Part shown: positions 10,456-20,542 of the stretch, one piece after another
Layout: the number at the start of each line of letters is the position of its first letter
Numbering within the stretch: position 1 is the stretch's first letter
Assembly: GCA_018114805.1 (NCBI GenBank)
Contig: CP073042.1
Location: 6,369,501-6,433,500 of the forward strand
From: Candidatus Streptomyces philanthi
GTDB taxonomy: Bacteria > Actinomycetota > Actinomycetes > Streptomycetales > Streptomycetaceae
Reading direction: 5' to 3'
Length of the DNA: 64,000 bases
Notes under the pieces: model-generated
The model's database searches: none
What the model saw: the letters and a program-made list of their open reading frames with translations, nothing else
Told to the model about the DNA's origin: nothing
Made by a program: the position numbers and the translations under genes

Positions 10456-10666
10456 GAAGGCGTGCGGCGCGGACCGCGCCGCACGCCGTGACCCCCGGCC
10501 GGGCCGCCTATTATGGGGCGGCCGGCGTCTCAGAGCCCCGGTGGGCGCACCGGGTCCGACGGGGGACGCGGTTCCGGCGCGCGGGGCGCGCCCCGGGCCC
10601 GGTGCCCGGCTCCGTCGGCGGGGTGTGGCACGCCTGCTGCTGGTCTGGGCCCGCTTCCGCGCCGAC

Positions 10667-12121
10667 TTACCCCGCGCCTCCCGCGGGGCCGGCGGCGTGG
10701 CCGCGCCCGCGGGTCGGGGCCCCGGTCCGGTCCCCACCGGTGGGAGCGACGTCCGTCGCGGTGGCGCACATCATGGTGGCGACGGCCGGTTGTCCGCCGT
10801 CCGGGCCTACGGGTCTGTCAGCTCTGTCCGTTCTGTCCGGCGTGTCCGGTGTGCCGGCCGGGGCCGGCCCGTTCCGTGTCGCGGCGCCGGCGGCGGCGCG
10901 GTCCAGGGCGAGTGCCAGGTGTCGGGCCGTGCAGTCGAGCGCGCCCGCCTCCGCCATCCCGAACGCCCCCGGGCGCCGGTCCGGAACACGGTGAGCGCGC
11001 CCTGAACGGGCCCGGCGTCCGCGACCCGCAGCGGCACGCACAGCAGCGACGTCACCTCGGCGGCCACCAATACCGGCGCGCCGGAGGCGTCGAGGCCGAA
11101 TGCCGTCACCTCGTCGGGGCGCACCTGGAGCGCCGAGGTGCCGCTCCGTACGGCCTCCGCCACCAGCGGGCAGTCGGCCGGGTCCTGTGCGACCACGGTG
11201 GCCACCAGGCCGCTGCCGTCGTCCGGGCCGCAGACCACCAGGCGCCGCAGCGGGGCCGCGCCCCCGGGCCCGGGGGCGGGCGGCCGGGCGTCGACGGGCG
11301 TGGCCGGCCACGTGGTCCCGGCCGCCGTGGAGGCGGGGGGCGCGGCACCGCCGGTGCCATGAGCGGTGCCCCCGAGGGGCGCGACCTCGGGGGCACCTGC
11401 GGTGGCGGGCGTCTCGACCGGCCGCCCGCCGCCACCGGTGCCGTCGCGGTTGGCCCAGTTGACGACCACCCAGTCGGCGAACCGCCGGTGGAGCACCTGC
11501 GCGGCGCGCAGGGCGACCGCCTCCGGGGCGGCCGCGGGTTGGAAGACCGCGAGCTGCCGCTCGTCCAGCGGGCGTATCGCGCCCAACGTGACCCACAGCG
11601 AGTCCGGGGCGCTCTCCGGCCCCGCGTCCCCGGCGTGTGCCGTCCGGCCCGGCAGCCCCGACACGGGGTCCCGTCGCGCCGGGCCGGCGCGGGACGCGCG
11701 CCAGCAGGACGCGCCCGCCCTCGCCCCGGGCCACCGCCGCGATCTGCGAGCGCAGCGCGGCCCGGCCGTCGTGCCGGAACCAGCCGGTCAGCGTGTGGCC
11801 CGTCGCGTAGCCGGCCTGCGTGCCGAAGAGCTGGGCGGCGGCGAAGTTCATCCGCCGTACGACCGCCTCCTGGTCCACCAGGGCGACCGCCACCGGCAGC
11901 CGCTGTTCCTGCGCGTTGCCGTGCCCGTCACCGCGCACGGCCGTCCAGCGCTCGAAGCGCGGCCACAGGACGTCGGCGGCGTGCTGGAGCTCCACCAGCG
12001 CCGCGTCCAGCGCGCCAAGCCGTTCCGTCGCGGGCAGCGCCCGCACGGCGCGCAGTTCTTCTACTCGTCGGCGAAAGTCGGTCAGCTCTTGGCTGAACCC
12101 CTCGTCCTCACCCTCTGTCAT
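10667..12121 (-). CDS. PAS- and GAF-domain sensory protein
   Basis: A reconstructed protein of about 480 residues. A helical N-terminus (DFRRRVEELRAVRALPATER) is followed by a PAS-like segment, VALVDQEAVVRRMNFAAAQLFG, with an HTLTGWFRHDGR turn. Then comes a GAF-like region, AVALRAAQVLHRRFADWVVV, running to SLLCVPLRVADAGPVQGALT. Frames change near 11680 and near 10970; the C-terminal piece DCTARHLALALDRAAA is back in the first frame. No kinase or phosphatase domain is visible, so it is probably a signal-sensing partner. The ATG at 12121 is preferred over GTG at 12127. It is divergent from the GAF-ANTAR gene, which often functions with such sensors. Confidence 0.7.
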   Translation of the reverse strand: MTEGEDEGFSQELTDFRRRVEELRAVRALPATERLGALDAALVELQHAADVLWPRFERWTAVRGDGHGNAQEQRLPVAVALVDQEAVVRRMNFAAAQLFGTQAGYATGHTLTGWFRHDGRAALRSQIAAVARGEGGRVLLARVPRRPGATGPRVGAAGPDGTRRGRGAGERPGLAVGHVGRDTPAGRAAARGLPTRGRPGGGRPARRAGAPPAVRRLGGRQLGQPRRHRWRRAAGRDARHRRCPRGRAPRGHRSWHRRCRAPRLHGGRDHVAGHARRRPAARPRARGRGPAAAPGGLRPGRRQRPGGHRGRTGPGRLPAGGGGRTERHLGAPGAPRRGDGIRPRRLRRAGIGGRRGDVAAVRAAAGRGRRARSGRAHRVPDRRPGAFGMAEAGALDCTARHLALALDRAAAGAATRNGPAPAGTPDTPDRTDRADRPVGPDGGQPAVATMMCATATDVAPTGGDRTGAPTRGRGHAAGPAGGAG

Positions 12122-12299
12122 GGCCACACGCTAACCGCTGCCTGACCCTTCCGGCCCCGCCCCACCATGTCCCCATGGCGGGAACACGCCTGCTCGCACA
12201 TCGTTTACCCATCCGTTTCCACGGCATCGACCCGGGCATCTGAGCAAGCACGAGGAGCGGAGCAGGGGGAAGACGGCCACCGCCCAGGAGAGGAAGCCC

Positions 12300-13210
12300 G
12301 TGAACATGCTCGACCGCACATCCGCCGTTTCCCACCAGTCGATCGCCCCGCCGCCGGACGCCGGAGCCGCCCTCAGCCGCGAGTTGACGCGCCTCGCCGA
12401 GCAGGCCGTCGCGCACACCCCCGGCAGTTGTGGGGCCACCGCGACCGCCGTCGCCGCCCGCGACGTCGCCGCCCTGGCCGGACCCGGCGACCCGGACCGC
12501 GTCCCGCCCCGGGGGCGGTCGCCGCGCGGGCCCGTACGCCCGCTCCAGGCGCCGACGGGGAGCCCGGCGGGCCCGGCGCGGCGGAGGCGGAGGTGGTCGA
12601 GGACGAGGTGGAACAGCAACTGACGGCCGCCACCCATCCCGACCTGTCCGCGCTGGTCGCCGTGCAGCTCAGCCAGGGCGACGGCCCCATCCCCGCCGCC
12701 CTGCACACCGGGCGGCCCGCCGTCACCGACGACCTGCTCTGCGACGAACGCTGGCCGCGGTACCGGGCCAGGGCGCTGGCGGCCTGCGTACGGGCCAGCG
12801 CCACGCTGCCCTTCGAACACGACGGGCTGGCCGTCACCATCACCCTCTACGGGCTGTGCCCGGGCTTCCTCGGCCCGGCCGACCGGGACACCGCCGAACT
12901 CCTGGGCGACCTGACCGTCGCCAACCTGGTGTGCGCCCGGCGCTACCGGGCGGCGCTTGCCGAGGTCGACCAGTTGGACACCGCGCTGCGCACCCGACTG
13001 GTGGTGGACCAGGCCTGCGGCATCCTCATGCACATCGTGGGCTGTGACGCGCAGACCGCGTTCGACATGCTGCGCCGTATGTCCCAGCGGTCCAACCGCA
13101 AGCTCGCCGAACTAGCCGAGACGGTGGTCCGCAGCCGGGGCCGCGGCCTGGAACCGCAGCTCATCGAGTTCGGCCGGACAACCAGTCCCGCACCCGGTCG
13201 ACGAGTCTGA
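12300..13210 (+). CDS. GAF and ANTAR domain regulator
   Basis: An N-terminal GAF-like domain (about VAVQLSQGDGPIPAALHTGRP through TLPFEHDGLAVTITLYG) is followed by a C-terminal ANTAR domain: RLVVDQACGILMHIVGCD then AFDMLRRMSQRSNRKLAELAE. ANTAR domains bind twin hairpins in nascent RNA to block termination. The GAF part is expected to sense a ligand or to interact with a PAS partner. The GTG at 12300 follows GAGAGGAAGCCC. One frameshift lies near 12510, between RVPP and GAVAARA. The 3' end overlaps the convergent hemerythrin gene by 50 bp. Confidence 0.8.
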
Positions 13211-13727
13211 CCCCGGGGTTGACCAGCTTGTTCAGCGGCGCCCTGTCCGGCGCCTCCGGATGCGGGTGGGTGGGCGCCGTGCGCTTGGCCGACATCAGGT
13301 GCAGGCCGAGCCCCATGCGCCGCTCGGCGTCGAGCCGCTCCCGCAGCCCGGGGAAGAGCCGCCCCTCGGCGAACCCGATGTGCGCGGCCACCTGGTCCGT
13401 CAGCCGGCGCACCAGCGGTGCGAACCGCTCGTTGGCCGGATCGAGCCCGTCCAGCTCGTTGAGCGTGGCCTCGACCGCCGCCTGACGCCGCAGGTCGGCG
13501 TCGGCCAGCGCGTCGCCGTCCGGCAGCTCCGCGCGCACCACCGGGTACAGGTACTCCTCCTCGGCCACCATGTGCCGCACCACCAGGACCGTCACCCGTT
13601 CGACCAGGGCGAGCCGCTCCTCGGGTTCCAGGTCCGGCCCGTACGTGGCGAGCAGGCCCTCCACCGCGCGGTGCTCGCCGGCCAGCTCCTCCAGGCCGTC
13701 CCGCTGCCCCTCGGGCATGGTCGTCAC
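13161..13727 (-). CDS. Hemerythrin HHE domain protein
   Basis: An intact protein of 188 residues. The iron-binding His pattern is visible: EHRAVEGLL near residue 18, LVVRHMVAEEEYLYPVV near 50, and HIGFAEGRLFPGL near 115, matching the H-HxxxE-H layout of HHE domains. Such proteins hold a di-iron centre and sense or scavenge oxygen, NO or peroxide. The C-terminal LVDRVRDWLSGR is a short amphipathic tail. The gene converges on the ANTAR regulator and overlaps its 3' end. An oxidative or nitrosative stress role is inferred from the family. Confidence 0.88.
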   Translation of the reverse strand: MTTMPEGQRDGLEELAGEHRAVEGLLATYGPDLEPEERLALVERVTVLVVRHMVAEEEYLYPVVRAELPDGDALADADLRRQAAVEATLNELDGLDPANERFAPLVRRLTDQVAAHIGFAEGRLFPGLRERLDAERRMGLGLHLMSAKRTAPTHPHPEAPDRAPLNKLVNPGVRLVDRVRDWLSGRTR

Positions 13728-14089
13728 GGTGTGCCCCCTCGTCGTCTTGTCGTCTCGTCGTCGCTTCTCCGGCTGTCGGACCGCGCGGCGCGACCGCCCC
13801 GACCGGACCTACTCGGCGGCCGTCCACGCCGTGCGGGCGCCCGCACGGCGCGGGGCGCTGGGCGCCGCGGCGTGCGTGCCCCACGGCGCCGGGCCGCGCC
13901 GGGCACCAGCCGAGTGCCCGCCCCCTCCACGGACAAACGCCGAGGTCCGACCGCACGCGCCGGGCCGGCACGGGAAGCGGGCGACCCGCGAAGGTGGCAC
14001 CGTTCGGTGGGTGAGGGACCATGTGTTCACGTACGTACGTGTCCGGCGAGCAGAAGACCGCCCTGCCCCGCTCGTCGACGGAGGTACTG
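13728..14089. other. Divergent intergenic region with a 14-bp palindrome
   Basis: About 360 bases upstream of both the hemerythrin and aminotransferase-fold genes. Apart from the perfect palindrome at 14028-14041 I see only GC-rich sequence with no supportable gene. Confidence 0.5.
14028..14041. promoter_or_regulatory. Perfect 14-bp palindrome, possible operator
   Basis: CACGTACGTACGTG is its own reverse complement and lies about 50 bp before the ATG of the aminotransferase-fold gene. The position suits an operator. The binding protein is unknown. Confidence 0.4.
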
Positions 14090-15374
14090 ATGCAGCGGCC
14101 CGCCCCGGCTCCACACAGCGCCGCGACCCCCTGGGCGGCGGAGGGCGCGCTGCCCCCGCTGCCGGAGCTCGCCGCTCGCCTCGCCGCCGCCACCGGCCGT
14201 AGCCAGCCGGAACCCGTCGGCGGCGCGCCGGAACTGCACCGCGCGGCCTGCGACTACTGGGCCCGGCGCGGCCTGCACACCGACCCTGACCAGGTGCTCG
14301 CCGGGTCCGGTGGCCAGCTGCTGCTGGCCCTGCTCGCGGTCGGCGGCGGCGACGTGCTGCTGACCCGCCCGTCGGCGGCCTGGTACGCGCCGCTCGCCCG
14401 GCTGGCTGGCCGCCCCACCTACCACGCCCCGGCGCCGGCCCCGAGCGGTGGAGTGCCCGACCCGTTCGCGCTCCTGGAGACCGTGCGCCGGGTCCGGGCC
14501 GAGGGCGGCGACCCGCGGGTGCTGGTGCTCGCGGTCGCCGACGACCCGACCGGCACGGTGGCGCCGCCCGAGCTGCTGCACGAGGTGTGCGAGGCCGCCG
14601 AGGCGGAGGACCTGCTCATCGTCAGCGACGAGACCTGGCGCGACACCGTGCACCCCACCGGCGACGCGGCGCGCCCCGGGCCGGCGGGCGGCCCACAGCG
14701 GCCCGTGACCGGATCGCCGGGGGAGTCCGTCGTGGTCAGCCCGGCCGAGATGGTGCCCGACCGGGTGGTGGTGCTGACCGACCTCGCCGGCGCGTTCACC
14801 CCGCCGAGCTGGCCCGCCGCCATCGCCCGCCTGCCCGCCTCCGACCGGGGGGGCCGGAATGCACGCCGGGCTGCTGGCCGCGCTCAACGCCGTACGGGGC
14901 GAACTGCCGGCCCCGGTGGCCCCGGTGGCCGCGGTGGTGCTGCACGCGCTGCGCGAGCCGGCCCCGGTGCGGGCCAGGACGGCCGCCGCGGCCCGGGCCT
15001 ACGGCGCGGTCGGCGGCGCCGCCTACGACCGGCTGACCGACCTCGGCGTGCTCAGCCGCCCACCGCGCGCGGGCCACCACCTGTACGTCGACCTCTCGGA
15101 GCTGCGCGGACCGCTCACCCGCCGGGGCATCACCGACGCAGTGGACCTCGAACGGCATCTGACCTGGCGCCTCGGGCGGCCGGTGCCCGGCGGCCACCGG
15201 TTCGGGGACGCGCCGGACGACCTGCGGGCACGGCTGTCCACGTTGCCGCTGCTTGGCGCCGACGACCGACAGCGACTCGCCACCCTGGCGGCGCGCGACC
15301 CGTTGGAACAGCCGCACGTCCGCGCGGCGTTGACCTTCCTGGAGTCGGCCTTCGGCGAGCTGTCGGCCGACTGA
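14090..15374 (+). CDS. Aminotransferase-fold protein lacking the PLP lysine
   Basis: About 425 residues with the fold-type I aminotransferase layout: a nucleotide-cofactor loop region ELHRAACDYWARRGL and GSGGQLLLALLAVGGGDVLL, a VADDPTGTV motif in place of the usual NPxNPTG, and a LLIVSDETWRDTV motif in place of D-x-[YF]. Where an active enzyme has S-K-x-x-x-x-G-x-R-x-G, this protein reads VVLTDLAGAFTPPSWPAAIA, so the Schiff-base lysine is absent. The ATG at 14090 follows GGAGGTACTG. One frameshift falls exactly in a G7 run (14847-14853). It may be a ligand-binding or regulatory relative rather than a transaminase. Confidence 0.75.
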
Positions 15375-15541
15375 CCCGCCCGCCCTGTGCCCGCCCCCGT
15401 ATGCCATCCGACCACGCCGAGTCCCCGCCGCCTGGTCACGGGCGCGCCGGCCGCGTCGGTTGACGGGCGTGACGGGGTAGCCGTGTGAGGGGACATATCG
15501 CCGCGCCCGAGTCCGTTCCCCCGACGAATGGAGCCCTGCCG

Positions 15542-16645
15542 ATGACCGATCAGACCGAGCGGTCCCGCACCGACGCCGGCCCCCGTGGCGCGGGCCGCCC
15601 GCACGCCGTGCGCCGCCCGCGCCCCGCGACGGGCCCGGGCCCGCTGCCGGCGCCCCGCCCGCTGGGTGAAGTACGCCGCTGGCCCCGGACGTTCGCGCAC
15701 CGGCTGACCGCACCGCTGCCCGGTGCGCGCGCGCTGGCCAGACTCGCCCGCGAGGGGCTGCTGCGCCCCTCCGACCGGGCCCTGCACACCATTCCGGAGC
15801 TGCCGTTCGCCCCCGGCCCGCTGCCGACGCCCGGGCCCGGCGCGGTGGCGTTCACCTGGGCGGGGCACGCCAGTTGGGTGATCCGCGTCGGCGGGCTGAC
15901 CGTGCTGACCGACCCGGTCTGGTCCCGCAGGATCCTCGGCACCCCGGCCCGGGTGACGCCGGTGGGGGTGCGCTGGGAGGACCTGCCGCGCGTGGACGCC
16001 GTCGTGATCAGCCACAACCACTACGACCACCTGGACGCGCCCACCCTCAAGCGGCTGCCGCGCGCCACCCACCTGCTCGTGCCGGCCGGGCTCGCCGCCT
16101 GGTGCCGCCGCCGCGGCTTCACCCACGTGACGGAACTCGACTGGTGGGAGGCGGTCGAGCTGCCCGCCCCCGAGGGCGGCGCCGTCCGCTTCGACTTCGT
16201 GCCCGCCCACCACTGGAGCAAGCGCGGCCTGAGCGATACCTGCCGCTCGCTGTGGGGCGGCTGGGTGCTCACCGCCCCGCGGGCCACCGGCGACGGGCCT
16301 GCCCACCGGGTCTACTTCGCCGGCGACACCGGCTACGGCCACTGGTTCGCCGAGATCGGCGACCGCTACCCCGGCATCGACCTGGCCCTGCTGCCGATCG
16401 GCGCGTACGCACCCCGCTGGATGCTGCACCCGGTCCACACCGACCCCGAGGAGGCCGTACGCGCGCTCTGCGACCTCGGGGCGCGCCGGATGGCGCCGAT
16501 GCACTGGGCCACGTTCCTCCTCTCGGCCGAGCCCCCGGTGGAGCCCCTGCGGCGGGTGCGCGCCGCGTGGGCGGCGGCCGGGCGGGACCGCGCGGACCTG
16601 TGGGACCTGCCGGTGGGCGCCTCGCGCGTGCTGGAAGCGCCCTGA
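15542..16645 (+). CDS. MBL-fold metallohydrolase, NAPE-PLD-like
   Basis: An intact metallo-beta-lactamase fold protein of 367 residues. The metal-binding motif SHNHYDHLD (HxHxDH) lies near residue 160. Further ligands are in VPAHHWSKRG, YFAGDTGYG and MHWATF near the C-terminus. The HHWSKRG and the long Arg/Pro-rich N-terminus are typical of bacterial relatives of N-acylphosphatidylethanolamine phospholipase D. The ATG at 15542 follows GGAGCCCTGCCG. It sits 167 bp downstream of the aminotransferase-fold gene on the same strand, a pairing that suggests a shared transcript. Phospholipid hydrolysis is plausible but unproven. Confidence 0.9.
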   Translation: MTDQTERSRTDAGPRGAGRPHAVRRPRPATGPGPLPAPRPLGEVRRWPRTFAHRLTAPLPGARALARLAREGLLRPSDRALHTIPELPFAPGPLPTPGPGAVAFTWAGHASWVIRVGGLTVLTDPVWSRRILGTPARVTPVGVRWEDLPRVDAVVISHNHYDHLDAPTLKRLPRATHLLVPAGLAAWCRRRGFTHVTELDWWEAVELPAPEGGAVRFDFVPAHHWSKRGLSDTCRSLWGGWVLTAPRATGDGPAHRVYFAGDTGYGHWFAEIGDRYPGIDLALLPIGAYAPRWMLHPVHTDPEEAVRALCDLGARRMAPMHWATFLLSAEPPVEPLRRVRAAWAAAGRDRADLWDLPVGASRVLEAP

Positions 16646-16812
16646 AGGGCCAGGCGCGGCCGCGCCCCGCCCGCTGACCGGCCGGCCGCGCCCGTACCGC
16701 CGGACCCTCGCGGGCCGCGTCGCCCGCCGTGCGCGGCCGGCGGCGGTGGTCGGCGGCCTACCGTCGGACATATCCCCGAGACGGCCCCGGCACCCGCCCG
16801 TACGGTGGCCCG

Positions 16813-17326
16813 ATGACAGCGAACTTCACGGTCCTGCCGGCCACCCCGAGCGACGGCTATGTCATCGGCCAGATCCACGCCGCGTCCTGGCGCGCCGCCT
16901 ACGCCGACTTCTTCTCCCCGGACTTCCTCACCCAGGCGCTGCACCGGCGCCGCCACCGCTGGCGGGCCGTGCTCGCCGAGCAGCCGGAGAACACGTGCCT
17001 GCTCGCCACGGCGTCCGGGCCGCCGTTGGCGTTCTCCTACTTCGGCCCCTCGGCCCCGCGGCCGTGCGCGGTCGAGGTCTTCGGCTTCTACGGCCATCCG
17101 GACCGCTGGGGCACCGGCGTCGTACAGGCCCTGATGGCCGGCACGCTGACCGCGATCCGCGAGCGGGGCGCCCGCCGACGTCCACCTGTGGACGCTGCGG
17201 GACATGCCCCGTTCGCGCCGCTTCTACGCCCGGCACGGCTTCACCGAGTCGGGCGTCGTCCGCGACTTCGACTACGGGGACGGCAACCCGCTCCCCCAGG
17301 TCGAGTACGCCCTGACCGTCGTCTGA
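16813..17326 (+). CDS. GNAT family N-acetyltransferase
   Basis: About 170 residues of the GCN5-related N-acetyltransferase fold. The N-terminal beta-alpha unit VIGQIHAASWRAAYADFF and the C-terminal RRFYARHGFTESGVVRDFDY (the RxFYxxxGF signature) are clear. The acetyl-CoA loop HPDRWGTGVVQALM replaces the canonical R/Q-x-x-G-x-G/A with RWGTGVV. One frameshift near 17172 separates the two halves; the last part reads VHLWTLRDMPRSRRFYARHG. The acceptor is unknown (proteins, amino acids or antibiotics are all possible). Confidence 0.8.
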
Positions 17327-17512
17327 CCCACGGTCACCCGGCCCCGTCCGAGGGGGTGTCCCGCGCGCGGGCACCACCTCCACCCAGGCCCGTGGTCCCG
17401 CCGTACTCCTCGGGGTTGGGACCCTCGTCCCAGCGGCGTGGCCGCCCGGGACCCGGGGCCCTCGTGCCCACGGTCGATGTGCTGGACGGCGGGCCCTTCC
17501 TAGTCTCCCCGT

Positions 17513-18943
17513 ATGCGATCACTCGACGTACCCGAGGCCCCCGACGCCCGTCGCGCCCGGCGTACCGTACGAACTTCCCCGCCCACCGGCCCCGGCCGGC
17601 GGCGTCGACGCGGCCTGTTACTGGCCCTGCCCCTGGTGCTGTGCCTCGGCACGGCGACCGAGGCCGGGGCGGCGCGGCGCGGTGCCGCCCCGGCCGGCGA
17701 CCCGGCTCTGGCGCTGGCACGCGTCGACCACCCGTTGGCCTCCACCGCCGGGGACGCGCCGTTCGACGGGGACCTGCGGCCGTTCGGCCAGATGGTCGCC
17801 GACGCGAAGGTCGTCGGCGTCGGCGAGGCCACCCACGGCTCCCGCGAGTTCGTCACCATCAAGCACCGCTTGTTCCGCTTGGCCACCCACCATGGCTTCA
17901 CCACCTTCGCCTTCGAGATCCAGTGGAGCGCCGGCGTGCGGCTGGACCGCTGGGTCTGGCACGGCGAGGGCGACCTCGCGACCATCATGGACGAGGAGTT
18001 CCAGAGCGGCGGGGGGTTGTGGAACACCGACGAGATGGCCGACCTCTTCGACTGGATGCGGGGCTGGAACCTGCGCGCCACCCGGAGCGGCCGCTGCGCG
18101 TCGTGGGCGACGACGTGGCCTTCGCCGTGCCCGAACTCTTCGACGAGGTCACCGCGTACGTCGGGCGGCACTACCCGGGCCTGCTGCCCGAGTTCGAGCG
18201 GCGGTACGCGGCGTCGCGGCCGACCGCGAGCATGGGCGCCACGATGCGGGCGCGCCTGGCGATGCCGCTCGCCGAGCGCCGGCGGTCGCGCGACGACGTG
18301 CGGGCCGCCTTCGACCTGCTGGCCGACCAGCGGCCAGGGCCGGACCGCGGGCGCCATGCGCTGGTCCTCCAGCACGCCAGGGCCATCCCCAGGTGGGCAC
18401 GCTCTACGGCTACGACCTCGTCGAGGACGCTCCCGGCGCGATGCGCTACCGGGACCAGGCGATGGCGGCCAACACGGCGTGGTGGCAGCGGCACACCGGT
18501 GGTCGCGTCTTCCTCTTGGCCCACAACACGCACGTCTCCGGCGAGACGAGCGCGCCGGAGACGTGCCCCAAGACACAGGGCGCCTTCCTGCGCGACCGGT
18601 TCGGCGCGCGCTACGTCAACCTCGGGTTCACCTTCGGACAGGGCTTGTTCAACGCGGTCGACCCGCAGGACCCGGACCTGGTCTACCGCCCCGTTCGGCT
18701 CGGCCGTTCAGCGCCTGACACCGGCGAACGGACCCTGGAACGCGTGGCGCGGGGCGACTACTACCTCGACTACCCCTACACCCGCGCGGCGCTGCGCGCC
18801 GCGCGTGCCTGGCTGACAGCCGACCACCGGTCCGCAACATCGGCGCCTCGTGGCCGGCCACCGAGTACGAGGCCACGCGGCTGGGCCGTGGCTACGACAT
18901 CGTGCTCCACCTCCACCGGGTCACCGCGACCCACATGCGCTGA
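17513..18943 (+). CDS. Secreted erythromycin-esterase family protein, three frameshifts
   Basis: The sequence starts with an Arg-rich n-region, a hydrophobic LLLALPLVLCLG stretch and an AGA-A type cleavage site, so it is probably exported. The EreA/EreB-like signature VVGVGEATHGSREFVTIKHRL (catalytic Glu and His) is followed by FAFEIQWSAGVRLDRW. RVFLLAHNTHVSG near the middle supplies the second His, and LGFTFGQG and NIGASWPATEYEA follow. Frames change near 18090, 18385 and 18830. Close relatives open macrolide lactone rings, but many members are uncharacterised hydrolases, so macrolide resistance is only a possibility. Confidence 0.78.
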
Positions 18944-19051
18944 CCACGCCCGGCAACCGGCCCCGGCACGCCGCCCGGGCCCCCGGGCGCGTACGGCCGA
19001 CCACCACCCCCGTTCCCCGCGCCCGACAGGGCGCCACCAGGAGGTTCCCCC

Positions 19052-20248
19052 GTGACCACGCGCCACCGTCCGCCGTGCACCGGCCCCCGCTCGGCACCGT
19101 CCCGCCCGCTCCGTTCGCGGCGCGTCCTCGCCGTGGTCGGGGCGCTCACCGCCGCCCTGGCCGTCGGCGGCACGCTGCCCGCGCCGGCCGCCGCCGACCG
19201 GGGCTCCCGGGACGTCGTCCACCAGGGGCTCGAACGCCTGGTCCGCGAGGACCGGTACCCCGCCGCGCTGGCCGCCACCACGCGCCCCGACGGTCGGGTG
19301 CGGGACTACGCGGTCGGCGTGGCCGACCTGCGGACGGGTGCCAGGGCGCCGCTCGACGGCCGGGTGCGGGTGGGGAGCAACACCAAGGCGTTCACCGCGA
19401 CGGTCGTCCTCCAGTTGGTCGGCGAGGGCAAGGTCTCGCTCGACGCCCCCGTCGAGACCTACCTGCCGCACCTGGTGCGCGGCGACGGCATCGACGGCCG
19501 CCGCATCACGGTGCGCCACATCCTCCAGCACACCAGCGGGTTGCCGGACTACGTCCCGTACATCGAGGACCTCAACGGTAAGGGGCGCCACACCTACGTC
19601 CAGCCCCGCACCACGCTCGACCTGGGGCTCGCGCACAAGGCGCTGTTCGCCCCCGGGAAGGGGTGGGCGTACAGCAACACTAACTACACGCTCGCGGGCC
19701 TGATCATCGAGAAGGTCACCGGGCGGCCCCTGGCCGAGCAGATCACCCGCCGCGTCATCGACCGCGTCGGGCTGCGCGGCACCTACTTCCCCGGCGTCGG
19801 CGACGAGCGCGTCCGTGGGGCGCACCCCCGGGGCTACTTCGCCGAGCGGCCCGGCGCGCCGCTGGAGGACATCACCACGATGGACCCCTCCTGGGGCTGG
19901 GCCGCCGGGCAGCTCATCCCCACCCCGTCCGACCTGAACCGGTTCTACACGGCCCTGTTCGGCGGCGCGTTGCTGGCCCCGGCGCAGTTGGCGCAGATGC
20001 GCACCACCGTCGCCACCGACGGCAAGCTATGACCCGGCGCCCTGTACGGGCTCGGCGTCATCAGCACGCCGCTGAGCTGTGGCGGGCTGGTGTGGGGGCA
20101 CGGCGGGGACATTCCCGGCCACCAGACCAGCGGTGGTCGGACGGACGACGGCCGCGCCGTGTCGATCGCCGTCACGGCCAACACGCCCACGGTGGCCCAG
20201 GGTCCCGACGACGTCCGGGCCCTGGTGGACGCGGCACTGTGCCGGTGA
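19052..20248 (+). CDS. Exported serine hydrolase, class C beta-lactamase/D-Ala-D-Ala carboxypeptidase family
   Basis: A 398-codon frame with a signal peptide (RRVLAVVGALTAALAVGG, cleavage after PAPAAA). The active-site motifs of serine beta-lactamase-like enzymes are all present: VGSNTKAFTA (SxxK), YSNTNY (YxN) and WGHGGDIPGH (HxG). A Trp-expected position reads TGA (20030-20032) between DGKL and PGALYGLGV, leaving the final 72 residues, with the HxG motif, beyond the stop. The Leu codon just before it is CTA, very rare in such genomes. It acts outside the membrane on peptidoglycan or small esters and amides. It is followed by a paralogue without these motifs. Confidence 0.85.
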
Positions 20249-20542
20249 GGAACCGCCGGGGCCGGTGAGCGCGGGGGCCAGTCGACGCGGGGCGTCCCGC
20301 CTACGAAGGGCCCAACTGCCTTTCCAAGCGAGCCCGTTGTGGCTGCGCGGAGTTCGGTCACCCCGCGCGCCGGGCCGAAACTCGGCGGCGTGCGCGCCCG
20401 GCCACGGGCAGGATGGGAGGGTCCTGCACGCCCGGGCGCCGGGGACGCGGCGAGCGGCTGACGGCGCGGGGCGGCGGGGCCGACCGAAGCACAGGCCGGA
20501 GCCGCCCCTCGGTGGCGTGCGCCCGCGCGGAGAGGGGGACCG

